Assembly (NCBI RefSeq): GCF_014764405.1
Contig: NZ_CP061725.1
Span: 2,790,001 to 2,854,000, forward strand
Direction of reading: 5' to 3'
Source of the DNA: Micromonospora craniellae
Lineage (GTDB): Bacteria; Actinomycetota; Actinomycetes; Mycobacteriales; Micromonosporaceae
Length of the DNA stretch: 64,000 nucleotides
The notes under the pieces: generated by a model
What the model was told of the DNA's origin: nothing
The model's input: only the letters and a program-made list of their open reading frames with translations
The model's database searches: none
Shown here: piece by piece, positions 44,566 through 53,379 of the stretch
How the letters are laid out: every line of letters starts with the position of its first letter
Numbering within the stretch: the stretch's first letter is position 1
Position numbers and translations under genes: made by a program

Positions 44566-45067
44566 CCCGCGGGCCGGAGCAAGTGACGTCAACGGGCGCG
44601 ACGGCCACGTGTCGGCGTACGGGTTCCAGTGCAGACTCGGGTACGCCAGACGTACACAAGGTGGGTCGTCTGCCGCTTCGGTTGCAACCGTAGTGCCCGA
44701 AGTCCGCCACTCACGCTGAGTTATCAGTCGAGTCGTTTCGGTGCCCGGATCGCGGCATCAGCGGGCACCTCGCCCCTTGGACGGATAATCGATGGCATCC
44801 GCGTCCCTCCGCGTCCCCATACGGGGTTATGAGGTGTGTGCCGCCGACAAAGATCATTCACCGCTCACGATGGTGGGCATTCACCAGTCGCGCCACTCAC
44901 CGGCCGCTTCATCGACGCCACGGCGCTCCAGGGCCGGTGTGCGGTCAGCCTGTGTGATTCGCTGCGCGGCGGCTGGGTGGATCACGTCAGCCGCTGGAAC
45001 TGGCAGGGGCGGCCAGCGTCGGGACTCCATCCGGCTGACGCGTCCCATCAAGCGGATTTGACCAAGC
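44566..45067. other. Gap between convergent genes
   Basis: The 502 bp between the DUF2637-like gene and the end of the ABC three-component operon hold no gene I can support and no strong hairpin. Some reading frames are open, but they lack start sites and family features. Confidence 0.4.
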
Positions 45068-47128
45068 CTACGTGCGGGGCGGGGCGGGCGTGGCGTGTGG
45101 CGTGGGTCTGACCGGCAGCCTAGCGATGACAATGCAGCGGGCGTCTTCGTCCGGACTGCGCCGCACGTGCTCTACCCACACGTTGGCGAAGAGGTCAGGC
45201 GTGCCGGTGCTGTGGTTGGTGAGGTCGAGGACCAGCAGGATGCCGAGGGCGGCGTCCGTTTGGGTGTAGGCGCTGGCCTGGCCGACGTACATGCGTAGGC
45301 CGTCTTTGCTGGCGTCGTCCTGTTCGCGTTTGCACTCCACGCTGAAGCTGGCGTGGGGGAAGTAGACGACGATGTCGGCTCGCCCTCCGCCTCGGTCAAA
45401 GACCTCGGCTCTGACCTGGTTGTAGAGAGGGCCTTGGTCGAGCCAGTCTTTGTAGTCTTGGTGCATTGGGCGTTCTTTCGCCGGGCGGCTGCCGGGGGTG
45501 GCGCGAAGGAAAGCTGTGCGATCGCCGCCCATTTCACCTCCGATGTCGAAGCGACTGTCGAGGTAAAGCAGCGTCTGACGGAGGAGGATCTTGAACGGGC
45601 CCGCGATCTGTGGGATCGCCCAGTCCGGGGCGGTCGAGAGCTCGCTGAGGAGTTCCTGGAGCTTGCGTTCCACCTTGATGTTGCCGCTCGATGCTTGTGC
45701 TACTTCCTCGTTCCATAGCAGTGTTTCCAGTTGATCTTGTATCTGTGGAGGTAGGTGGCGTAGTTGTTCATGCGCGTCGGTGACTCCCATCCGGTGCAAT
45801 ACCGCCGTGAGGCGGGTAGGTGCTTTTCCCTGATCACCACCACCACCCGGGTCTCGGCTGGTGATGCCCGCGGCTGACCGGTCCAATACACCATGAACGG
45901 CCTGGTGAAGGCTGCGGGCCGCTTCGTTGTCTGTGAATGCCGGGTCGTGTTCGAGGGCATGGTCGAGCAGCGTGAGTCGGTGTGTGTCGCGGACGAACGC
46001 GGCTTCGATGGTGGGTTTGACGAGGGTTTCGACGGCGTGGAGTTGGCCGGGCGACTGGGTGTGCGCGATGAAGCTGCGGCCGGCCTGGTAGGCGTCGAGC
46101 AGCGCGGCGATGGCTTGGCTGGGGTGGCAGTACCAGGCCTCGTGTGCGGGTTGCGCGGCGGTGGTGAGCGTCTGCGCGAGTTGCAGCCAGGCGATCTCTG
46201 CCTGACCTCGTGCCCAGTTCCAGGGCGGAGAGTAGGTGCGGCCGAGCCAGGCGTGGCGCTGCGTGACGGCTGCTTGCAGGCGGTCGGCGGCCTCGCGAAG
46301 CGGGGTGGTGTCGGATTGACGAAAGGCCATGATTGCATCGATGGCGGCGGCGTATGCCCGGGCGTCGTGGCGGTCTTCGTCGGCGGCCTCTACGGCGGCG
46401 AAGCCTTTGCGCGCGTCCATCAGGCTTGGCGCGATGGTCGCCTCGTCGGGAGCGTCGAGGGCGCGTCGGAGGTCGGCCATGGCGAGTTCGAACCCGGCGT
46501 CGGGTTCAGCGTCAGCTATGGACAGGAGTCGTTGTAGGAGGGTGACGAGTGTGTCGTCGCCGAAGTGCTCGTGGGCGAGGCCGGCCACCCGGGGTAGTCG
46601 GATGCACAGCTCGACGGGGGCGGTGGCGATGCGGTCGGTCAGGTCGGTCAGCACTGTCAGGAGTTGGTACGGCTTACAGACGCCGGTCGTGCTGAGGTGC
46701 AGGACGGTTTCTAGGGCGGTTGCGCCGATCGATGCCTGCGCGGGCTCGACGCCGGGCTCGGCGGCGGCTTCGGCTTGGGCGAGGAGCGCCTTCTCGAGTG
46801 GCCGGCCGAGTCGCTGGGCGAGCTGTGGGTAGGTCAGCAACCGAGCGGCGGCGCTGATGTAGGAAGAGTGCCGGTCGTGACCGGCGAAGCCCTCGACCAC
46901 GGCCCTATCGATTCGGCGCCCGATATCGTCTCGGCCAGGTTCGGCATCATCGTTGCCGGCAAGATCGACCAGGTAGACGAACCAGGGGCTGGCCGCGAGT
47001 TCGTTCGCCGCGTCGGCGACGGCCGCCCGTCCACCTACATCGACGGGGGTCGGCCCGGCAATCAGGGACGCCTCGTCGGCGTTCTCGGCCCAGGCCAGGA
47101 GGGCGGCGACGGCTGGCTGCGCCACCAT
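45068..47128 (-). CDS. Effector of an ABC three-component system: helical N-terminus plus PD-(D/E)XK nuclease
   Basis: ATG 47128 has GGAGG 7 bp upstream. The 686-residue protein is last in a three-gene minus-strand operon. About 570 N-terminal residues are Ala/Leu-rich helices without a recognised family. The C-terminal end carries a PD-(D/E)XK nuclease pattern: RAEVFDRGGGRADIVVYFP (E and D), FSVECKRE (ExK) and LRMYVGQASAYTQTD (the trailing Gln/Tyr helix), then LGILLVLDLT. In ABC three-component systems such as Lamassu, the effector is a nuclease kept in check by the SMC-like ATPase and released by phage DNA structures. That role is inferred from order and domains. It lies 34 bp after the ATPase gene. 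Confidence 0.72.
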   Translation of the reverse strand: MVAQPAVAALLAWAENADEASLIAGPTPVDVGGRAAVADAANELAASPWFVYLVDLAGNDDAEPGRDDIGRRIDRAVVEGFAGHDRHSSYISAAARLLTYPQLAQRLGRPLEKALLAQAEAAAEPGVEPAQASIGATALETVLHLSTTGVCKPYQLLTVLTDLTDRIATAPVELCIRLPRVAGLAHEHFGDDTLVTLLQRLLSIADAEPDAGFELAMADLRRALDAPDEATIAPSLMDARKGFAAVEAADEDRHDARAYAAAIDAIMAFRQSDTTPLREAADRLQAAVTQRHAWLGRTYSPPWNWARGQAEIAWLQLAQTLTTAAQPAHEAWYCHPSQAIAALLDAYQAGRSFIAHTQSPGQLHAVETLVKPTIEAAFVRDTHRLTLLDHALEHDPAFTDNEAARSLHQAVHGVLDRSAAGITSRDPGGGGDQGKAPTRLTAVLHRMGVTDAHEQLRHLPPQIQDQLETLLWNEEVAQASSGNIKVERKLQELLSELSTAPDWAIPQIAGPFKILLRQTLLYLDSRFDIGGEMGGDRTAFLRATPGSRPAKERPMHQDYKDWLDQGPLYNQVRAEVFDRGGGRADIVVYFPHASFSVECKREQDDASKDGLRMYVGQASAYTQTDAALGILLVLDLTNHSTGTPDLFANVWVEHVRRSPDEDARCIVIARLPVRPTPHATPAPPRT

Positions 47129-47162
47129 CTGCCCACCTCCTCCGCCTAGCCAATCCTGTCCG

Positions 47163-49193
47163 CTAGAACAGGTGCTGCTGATCGGGCCCGACGATCAGAC
47201 GTTCCCCCGGGAACACGTCCCACACCGCCTCATGCATCGTCGCGATGACGACTTGCAGACCCTCGTCCTGCCCCAGGGACCGGAGCTGTTCCAGGAGGAT
47301 CTTCATATCTCCTTTGACGATCTCGACGTCCGCGGGGGAGTCAATGACCAACAGACCGGGATGGGAGTGGATGCCGTGCTTGCGGCCAACGCGGATCAGG
47401 CTGACGATCACCGCGATACGCAGGCGCAACCGCTCTCCGGGGCTAAGTTTGGAGAACGAGGTTGGCTTGGTGTTGTCGGATTTCATCACGTTGACCCTGC
47501 CCGCGAGATCGAGCTTCACCGACCGCAGGTTCGTGACCCCCAGCTCACGAGCAAGCGTGACGATCTGGTGGTTCAGTTCAACGAAGAGATCCCGCGTTGT
47601 GGATGACGCGAGGTCCTTCAGGATCGCCGCAGCCGCAGCGAGGACTCGTTCGGCAGCATCATCGAGCGTCGGCGTCTGCCCGAGCTGCGACACGACGTCG
47701 AGCGCGCCCTTCAGTCGCTCGACGTGCGCTTCTGCGTCTCGCAACTCCGCAAGGTAGGCGGCCTGCCCTTGTTCTTGCTCAGCGGCTACGACCGCGTTCC
47801 CGGCTGCTGCCTGTGCCTCAGCGAGCTGACGTTCAAGGGCCGATACCGCGCTCTTCGCTGCCCGCTCCGCGTCTTGTGACGCGGCAAGCCGCTTCCGTAG
47901 CCCACTCAGCACCGCCTCGCGTTCGTCCTCGTCGACGCCCTCGACCTGCAACGGATTCGCACAGACCGCGCATCGGTGGTGACTGTCTTCCCGACTTCGC
48001 CGCTCGTCGCTGATGCTGGTCTCGCAGCGCGGGCAGGCGTGGGGATCCAGCGCGGCGAACAAGCTACGGGCAGCAGCCGACTCCGACGCGCGGCGCATGG
48101 AGCGCTCATCCTGGATGCGCGCTTGCCGGGCTTCTTCGGCAGTGGCCTTGGCGCGGCCCAGCCGGGTCTTGATCACCAGCAACGCCCGCGACGTGTCCTC
48201 CACTGCGGCGATCCGCGCCGGCAGGTCCGGCCGGGCCGCCCTTACCCGTTCCAGATTGCGCTGCGCCCTTGTCAGTTCCTCCTGTAACGGCTGCCAGCGC
48301 TGCTCGCGGGCGGCGGCGTCGGCCTTGGACCGGCGGATCACATGCCGGGTGCTCTGCCGGGAGTCCTTCGCGGAGATGTCTGCCGTCATCCAATCTGTCG
48401 TGAACGGCACGTCGAGGAAGACCTGCATCAACCGGGTCGGGAGCTGACCGATCGCGGTCCGGCCGAACAAGATCGAGTCACTAGCGGACGCGAGCGCGAT
48501 AACCGAGAAGTAGGCTGGCCAGCCATGCACCTGAACCGAGCCATCCCGCTCTCCGGCTTCATCCGGTGCCCCAGTATCACTACTAAACATCTGCAACGGA
48601 CGTAACCCCAGCCGCTGCATCATGAAGCGACCCACCATCGCCGTGTAGGCATCCTGGCTCTCGACCGTCTCGACAACGCGCACGCCCGGACCACTCTGCG
48701 ACTCGCCTTCAAGACCAGTGAGCTGGCCGATGACGTCGGCGGTCAGCAGGACCCCCTCGCACAGTCCGTGCTCGTTCTGCCGGATCCGGAAAGAGACCGG
48801 CACGCTCGAGACCTCCGCATCCACCCGGATGTAACGGAACCACCGCCGAGTATCCGTGCGTAGATAGAGCTCATCTTGATCGCCTCGCAGCGCCCACGTC
48901 AACGCCCACATGATGCTGGACTTGCCGGCGGAGTTATTGCGGCTTGCGACCGCCCAGGCACCCGGCCCTAGGGGGATGTCCCGCTCGAACGGCCCGTCGG
49001 TGCCGTTCTCGGTGCCTGACTTCACGCCGGACACGTAGAGCCGGTGTGCCACCAGGCTCCGGTGCGCCGGTAGAGGAGGTGTCAGACTGACATCAGCCTC
49101 GACGAGCACCTCGCGCGCGACTTCCTCGGAGACCTCTGCCGCGGTGGCGATCGAGGTCATGAGGTCACTCTCGTTGGGTAGGCCGTCCACCAT
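47163..49193 (-). CDS. SMC/Rad50-like ATPase with zinc ribbon, ABC three-component (Lamassu-like) core
   Basis: 676 residues. Walker A is SRNNSAGKSSIMWAL (about 84-98), the ABC signature KLSPGERLRLRIAV (about 578) and Walker B GLLVIDSPADVEIVKGD (about 610). Between them are two long coiled-coil arms (EELTRAQRNLERVRA, LEKRLAASQDAERAAKSAV-like) and a zinc ribbon at the hinge with CPRCETSISDERR and CAVCANPL. This is the compact SMC-like ATPase of ABC three-component conflict systems, which senses DNA ends or unusual DNA. Its start lies 5 bp after the stop of the small upstream gene and the nuclease gene follows, so the three form one operon. Confidence 0.85.
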   Translation of the reverse strand: MVDGLPNESDLMTSIATAAEVSEEVAREVLVEADVSLTPPLPAHRSLVAHRLYVSGVKSGTENGTDGPFERDIPLGPGAWAVASRNNSAGKSSIMWALTWALRGDQDELYLRTDTRRWFRYIRVDAEVSSVPVSFRIRQNEHGLCEGVLLTADVIGQLTGLEGESQSGPGVRVVETVESQDAYTAMVGRFMMQRLGLRPLQMFSSDTGAPDEAGERDGSVQVHGWPAYFSVIALASASDSILFGRTAIGQLPTRLMQVFLDVPFTTDWMTADISAKDSRQSTRHVIRRSKADAAAREQRWQPLQEELTRAQRNLERVRAARPDLPARIAAVEDTSRALLVIKTRLGRAKATAEEARQARIQDERSMRRASESAAARSLFAALDPHACPRCETSISDERRSREDSHHRCAVCANPLQVEGVDEDEREAVLSGLRKRLAASQDAERAAKSAVSALERQLAEAQAAAGNAVVAAEQEQGQAAYLAELRDAEAHVERLKGALDVVSQLGQTPTLDDAAERVLAAAAAILKDLASSTTRDLFVELNHQIVTLARELGVTNLRSVKLDLAGRVNVMKSDNTKPTSFSKLSPGERLRLRIAVIVSLIRVGRKHGIHSHPGLLVIDSPADVEIVKGDMKILLEQLRSLGQDEGLQVVIATMHEAVWDVFPGERLIVGPDQQHLF

Positions 49194-49198
49194 CTCGC

Positions 49199-49867
49199 TT
49201 ATACCTCCACTGCCGACTTCAGCACATCGAGTCGCAGCCGCGCCCGGTCGGCGATCGAGGCGAACTCCTCGCCGATGCCGGTGCCCGCGTAGTCACGCTG
49301 CAGGTATTGCCGGCGCCGCAACGCCGTCCCGCTCATCCCAGTGCCCTGCGCCAGGGCGACCACCAACTTCGTACGCTGCCCATACCAGCCCAACTGCGGG
49401 AAGTCGGTCACCGCCGACCGAGCCGTGTCCCGCCCCCGCTGAGTCAGGTAGTAGTGATGCTCACGCACGCGGGTCTCGGTTCGTGTTGAGCGGACCACCA
49501 CTAGGCCACTTGTGGCCAGGATGCTCATCGCCATATCCAGTGGCTCGTAAGCACCGAACTTGTACCGCAGCATGGGGATCGCCCGAAGCTCCGGCTCCTC
49601 CGACTCCAGAATCCGACCCGCGAACTCCAACAACACCGGCTCTCGACTCCGCTCGAACTCGTTGAGCAGCTCGTCCGCCAGGTAGTCGGGATACCGAAGC
49701 CAGAAATCGAGCTTCTGCAGCAGCGTCTGGGTGTTGAGCACCCCTACCGCAGTCTCCGGCGCTAACCGCACCCGGTCCTGAGGAACTGGCTGGACCGCAG
49801 CATCGAGCAATAGAAGAAGGCGGACCGCATCGAAGAACGGGTCCCCGTCACCGCCTGTAGCCGCCAT
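49199..49867 (-). CDS. Middle component (winged-helix-like) of the ABC three-component system
   Basis: First gene of the operon, 222 residues from ATG 49867. There is no Shine-Dalgarno next to the ATG, so translation may be leaderless. It reads as a compact helical protein with a winged-helix-like middle (QKLDFWLRYPDYLADELLNEF, MLRYKFGAYEPLDMAMSILA, LVVVRSTRTETRVREHHYYL, TQRGRDTARSAVTDFP). The pattern of a hydrophobic wHTH followed by a basic C-terminus fits the small adaptor (LmuC or middle component) that bridges ATPase and effector. The assignment rests on size, position and fold impression, not on a signature motif. Confidence 0.65.
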   Translation of the reverse strand: MAATGGDGDPFFDAVRLLLLLDAAVQPVPQDRVRLAPETAVGVLNTQTLLQKLDFWLRYPDYLADELLNEFERSREPVLLEFAGRILESEEPELRAIPMLRYKFGAYEPLDMAMSILATSGLVVVRSTRTETRVREHHYYLTQRGRDTARSAVTDFPQLGWYGQRTKLVVALAQGTGMSGTALRRRQYLQRDYAGTGIGEEFASIADRARLRLDVLKSAVEV

Positions 49868-49880
49868 GAACCGAAACGTA

Positions 49881-49898
49881 GTCGATCGACTGGTCGAT
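49881..49898. promoter_or_regulatory. Palindrome/direct repeat at the ABC three-component operon start
   Basis: GTCGATCGAC is a perfect 10-bp palindrome 14 bp upstream of the first ATG, followed by a further GTCGAT half-site. It lies where a promoter or operator for a leaderless operon would be. No binding protein is identified. Confidence 0.35.
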
Positions 49899-49960
49899 GC
49901 CTAGACCACGCAAGGCGGTGATCCTCATCCGTACGATCGAGTCCCTAGTCGACTCGGACA

Positions 49961-50146
49961 GTCGGCGCCGACTGGGTGGGCAGCGACGGGGATGCCCTCC
50001 ACGACCTGCGCTGGTACATGAACGAGTACGCCGACCCGAGGGATCTCGTGCCGTCGGACAGCTCGACGCTTGTGCGGCTACGGGAAGCGATCAAGGGCGC
50101 TTATCGAGCGGTGGGGGCCGAGAGCGGTTTGGGGGCGGACGACTGA
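49961..50146 (+). pseudogene. C-terminal remnant of an unknown gene
   Basis: The plus strand encodes about 61 residues with good coding character (DWVGSDGDALHDLRWYMNEY, STLVRLREAIKGAYRAVG) ending at TGA 50144, without a usable start and preceded by an in-frame TAG. I read it as the tail of a lost gene. The rest of 49899-50427 holds nothing I can support. Confidence 0.35.
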
Positions 50147-50427
50147 GGCTGCTTGTGTGACGCGGCGCCTCACACCGTAATGAAGACCACCCGCGCCCCA
50201 GCCCACCGCAAAGGCATGAACGCCGACGGGCAGCCTGACGAGGAACATGTCGTGCTGGTGTGGCGGCAGCAAGACCACCAGAACGCGGCCTAACGGGTCG
50301 CAACCGCCGCCCGGCACCGTTGCGACGTCACAGCCAAGCAAAGCCGCAGTTCACAGCCCGTAACCGGCCCCGAAACGACATCGTTTCGACGTCAGCCAGA
50401 TGTCACACCCGGCCGTAGACTGAGGCC

Positions 50428-50970
50428 ATGCCCGCATCCGCCCACACCATCGCCGCCGAACTCCGCCGCCGGCTACCCGGCCTGGGCACCAAGAAACTGC
50501 ACAAACTGCTCTACTACTGCCAAGGCCACCACCTCGCCACCTTCGACCGGCCCCTGTTCGCCGAAACGATCTCCGCGTGGGACATGGGCCCCGTCGTCGG
50601 CAGCCTCTGGCGGGACGAGAAGAACGGCGACACGCCGGAACCCGCCGCCGAGCTAGGCGAAGCCGAACTCAATACGATCGGCTACGTGATCTCCCGCTAC
50701 GGCAACCTCACCGGCAACGACCTCGAACGGTTGACGCACAGCGAAACCCCGTGGCAGTGGGCCGACGCCAGCCGCGCCCCCGGCGGCAGCACCACCATCC
50801 GCCACGACTGGATCAAGAACTACTTCCAGACGGAAGGCGCCGCCATCGACGGGCCGGTCCTCGACACCGCCCAAGTTCGGGGCTGGCTACACGAGGCCGC
50901 CGCCAACCATCAGCCGGGCCCCGTGGACAGCGTGGAAGCCCTGCGGGCGAGGCTCACCGCGAGTGTCTGA
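50428..50970 (+). CDS. Panacea (SocA/DUF4065)-type antitoxin
   Basis: 180 residues from ATG 50428. The Panacea/GepA-like domain is clear: KKLHKLLYYCQGHHLATFDRPLFAETISAWDMGPVVGSLW near the N-terminus (positions 25-65), then TIGYVISRYGNLTGNDLERLTHSETPWQWA with the family's LT.xxxPW segment. Panacea proteins are versatile antitoxins that neutralise many unrelated toxins by direct contact or chaperoning. The next gene starts at GTG 50963, overlapping the stop by 8 bp, which is the usual toxin position. Confidence 0.8.
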   Translation: MPASAHTIAAELRRRLPGLGTKKLHKLLYYCQGHHLATFDRPLFAETISAWDMGPVVGSLWRDEKNGDTPEPAAELGEAELNTIGYVISRYGNLTGNDLERLTHSETPWQWADASRAPGGSTTIRHDWIKNYFQTEGAAIDGPVLDTAQVRGWLHEAAANHQPGPVDSVEALRARLTASV

Positions 50971-51256
50971 CCCCGCCCTGTGGGTGCTGCGCGGCTTCGA
51001 CATGCACCTTGACCTGTGGATTGCCACGTTCAAACCCGACCAGGATTTGATCAACCTGGTAACGGCGTGGGTGCTGTCCCGATTCGAAGACCCGTTCCAG
51101 GGTGTCCGCCGCGAGGACGGCTTCGACAACCTGTGGTGGGGGCATGTGCCGCTGTCGCTGCGGGACGGCACGATGGTGGTGTGCTCGTATTTCGTCCACG
51201 AACGCGATCGCGTGGTGGCGTGCAACAGCATCGTTCCGCTGTCGCTGCCGACGTGA
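50963..51256 (+). CDS. Candidate toxin partner of the Panacea protein, unknown family
   Basis: 97 residues from GTG 50963, overlapping the antitoxin stop. The sequence is compact and rich in aromatic and hydrophobic residues (WVLRGFDMHLDLWIATFKPD, LVTAWVLSRFEDPFQG, DNLWWGHVPLSLRDG, VCSYFVHERDRVVACNSI). It has no signal peptide or membrane helix. I recognise no known toxin fold. The toxin role is inferred only from overlap with a Panacea antitoxin. Confidence 0.6.
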   Translation: MSDPALWVLRGFDMHLDLWIATFKPDQDLINLVTAWVLSRFEDPFQGVRREDGFDNLWWGHVPLSLRDGTMVVCSYFVHERDRVVACNSIVPLSLPT

Positions 51257-51274
51257 AGGGGGGGGGTGTAGGCG

Positions 51275-51685
51275 GTGAAGGTTCGTTACGCGGAGGGCTG
51301 GATCGCCGCCATCCTGGCACCACAGCCGTGGGCCGGTCAGGTGGCCCGCTGGTCGCCGGGCGGCGGCCCGAAACCTGTCGGCCTGAGCATCGGCCAGGTG
51401 CGGTTGCAGCTTGTGCAGGGCGGCACGATCGTCGGCAACCCTGCGCAGATTCCCCGCGACTGGGATGACAGTCCCGTGTCTGCGCCCGTGGTGGAAGCAT
51501 CGCCGCGCACACCAGCCGAATGGGCTGACGCCCTCGCCCAAGCCATCACCGGCGCCAGCCACGACGGCGTCAAGAGCGTCGAAACCTACGCCCAGTGGGG
51601 TGGCAGCTCGAAGCCGGGCGGAGTCAGGATCGTGTGCGCCGACGGCATCGAGATCTTCGGATCGCTGCTCGACTCAAGCCAGTGA
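51275..51685 (+). CDS. Small hypothetical protein
   Basis: 136 residues from GTG 51275, 18 bp after the candidate toxin and probably in the same operon. The N-terminus is beta-rich (VRYAEGWIAAILAPQPW, LSIGQVRLQLVQGGTIVGN) and the C-terminus reads GGVRIVCADGIEIFGSLLDS. No family recognised. Confidence 0.55.
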   Translation: MKVRYAEGWIAAILAPQPWAGQVARWSPGGGPKPVGLSIGQVRLQLVQGGTIVGNPAQIPRDWDDSPVSAPVVEASPRTPAEWADALAQAITGASHDGVKSVETYAQWGGSSKPGGVRIVCADGIEIFGSLLDSSQ

Positions 51686-51746
51686 CCCTTCAACATGGCG
51701 ACGCCCCGCACCTGTAGGTAGGTCCGGGGCGTTTCCGTGATTCGGG

Positions 51747-52268
51747 TCAGGCGGCCCGCCAGCGCTTTCGCGAATCCGTGGCCGTCGTCGTGCACACCAT
51801 CGGCTTACCGGTCTTCGTCACTCCGCGGGCACCCTGCCGCGAACAGAACGAACCCGGATGCACGCCCTTCGCCACATATTCGGTGGTGGCTTTCGGCTTC
51901 GGTTTCGTCGTCTTCGGGGCGGGCGTGGTGCGTTTCGGTGTCGGCGACTTGGTGGGTTTGATGCTGTGGGTCGGTGACGGCGTGGCGGTCGGGCTGCCAG
52001 CGGTCGCCGTTGCCACCGCCGGCTCAGGTTCGACGGCAGGTGTGGGTGTGGGCGCGGGTGGTGGGATTTCAGCGGCACGCGGCACGCTCGCCGAGGCGGC
52101 CGGTTGCCCAGGTTGCGGCTTCCTGTCGTCGTTGAATGCGGCGACAAGCCCACCGCCGCAGCAGAGTAGTGCGAGGGCTATGACGCCGCTGAGGAGGGCG
52201 CTGGGATTCCTTGTCGGCTTAGGTTTCGGGGTCGGGTAGAGGCTCACCCGTGGGAGTGTGCAGACCAC
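51747..52268 (-). CDS. Membrane-anchored protein with Pro/Thr linker and small Cys-containing C-terminus
   Basis: 173 residues. A helix (SALLSGVIALALLCCGGGLVAAF, about 24-46) anchors the protein. A low-complexity Pro/Thr/Ala/Lys linker of about 85 residues follows, then a short domain (GVHPGSFCSRQGARGVTKTG, VCTTTATD) with two cysteines, a motif frequent at the end of actinomycete surface proteins. Function unknown. Confidence 0.6.
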   Translation of the reverse strand: MVCTLPRVSLYPTPKPKPTRNPSALLSGVIALALLCCGGGLVAAFNDDRKPQPGQPAASASVPRAAEIPPPAPTPTPAVEPEPAVATATAGSPTATPSPTHSIKPTKSPTPKRTTPAPKTTKPKPKATTEYVAKGVHPGSFCSRQGARGVTKTGKPMVCTTTATDSRKRWRAA

Positions 52269-52319
52269 CCGCGTTGATCGTTATTGGCCTATTGGTCGGC
52301 GCGGCTGTCAAGTAGACGA

Positions 52320-52892
52320 CTAGCCACGGCGCGTGGCCGGCACCGGGTTGGGCTCCCCGTCCCGCTCGTGAGTCTTCGCGACCAGCGCATCGAGGCCAGC
52401 CCTCGCGTTCATGAATGCGATAGGCCGCAGAATGCGGGCATCCACAATCACCGCCATCTGCTGCGACAGATCGCGGATCAGGCACGCCTTGTCGTGCTGG
52501 GTGCGGGCCGACAACATCACGCCCTGCACGGTGGTGATGTACGACATCACCGACTCCATCACCCAGCCCGGGTAGGTGGCGGCGTGGCTATCCACAAGGT
52601 CAAACATCGCTTGCGCCTGGTCTCGCATCTGCTCGTGTTTGCGGGCACGCTCCGCCAGAAGCTGGGCTCGGACGTCGCCGGCCGCGTCTTTGGGCAGGTC
52701 TAACGCTAGGAACGCTGAGGTTACGGCGATGCCTCTGACTGCGACGGCAAGGTCACGTCGGGATCGGTGGGCGGCGAGGATGCGTTCTTTGCGGGCTTCG
52801 AGGCGCGGTTTGGCGGCGTATTCGACGGCGAGGGTGACGAAGATGGCGGTGGCTGCGGCGGTGGCGACGGTGTCCCAGTTGATCGACGGCAT
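52320..52892 (-). CDS. Membrane-anchored helical protein of unknown function
   Basis: 190 residues. One N-terminal membrane segment (TVATAAATAIFVTLAVEYAA) is followed by a basic stretch (KPRLEARKERILAAHRSRRD) and a long helical cytosolic part. It resembles small accessory proteins of mobile elements, but no family is recognised. Confidence 0.55.
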   Translation of the reverse strand: MPSINWDTVATAAATAIFVTLAVEYAAKPRLEARKERILAAHRSRRDLAVAVRGIAVTSAFLALDLPKDAAGDVRAQLLAERARKHEQMRDQAQAMFDLVDSHAATYPGWVMESVMSYITTVQGVMLSARTQHDKACLIRDLSQQMAVIVDARILRPIAFMNARAGLDALVAKTHERDGEPNPVPATRRG

Positions 52893-52921
52893 GGCGGGCA
52901 GTGTGCCGTCGTACCGGGCGG

Positions 52922-53245
52922 CTAGGTGGGCGCCGCGCCGTCTAGTCCGCCCGCCAGGCTGCGAACCCGATGGGCGGGCGTTGACGTACCGCTACGGCCA
53001 TTCGGTGTACTTGCCGCAGGCGATGATGATCCCCGGACCACGCGACCGGTGAATGCCCGTCTCAACTGCGGCGGGAACACGAAGACCGCCGGCACTGGCT
53101 TGCCAAAAACCTTGACCGTTCCCCAAAGACCGACTGGAGGTTCATCCGCCACGGTGCCCGCCTGCTGCTCGGTGACGTCCAACGGGCCGACGCCCCGACG
53201 GGCTAAGCAATCATTCGAGCACTGCCCGGGACAGCATCCGCTCAT
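52922..53245 (-). CDS. Small Cys-rich hypothetical protein (uncertain)
   Basis: From ATG 53245 the minus strand encodes 107 residues starting SGCCPGQCSNDCLARRGVG with a Cys cluster, then VGLWGTVKVFGKPVPAVFVFPP, which has coding character. The end is low quality. The 53246-53379 stretch upstream shows nothing. Confidence 0.3.
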   Translation of the reverse strand: MSGCCPGQCSNDCLARRGVGPLDVTEQQAGTVADEPPVGLWGTVKVFGKPVPAVFVFPPQLRRAFTGRVVRGSSSPAASTPNGRSGTSTPAHRVRSLAGGLDGAAPT

Positions 53246-53379
53246 CGGCAGTTCGGGACGTCGGCCGGACCGAAGTCCAGCCACGCAGCGTGAGGCGGCG
53301 GTCGGCAGGTAGCGCGCCCGCTCGGCGGCATGAGCGGATACCTGATGTGCGTCCGGAAGCGTAGCCGCTGTCCGAGCGC

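Noticed and set aside
44640..44760. Possible tRNA-like fold
   Set aside because: I could not form the T-arm, acceptor stem and anticodon arm together.
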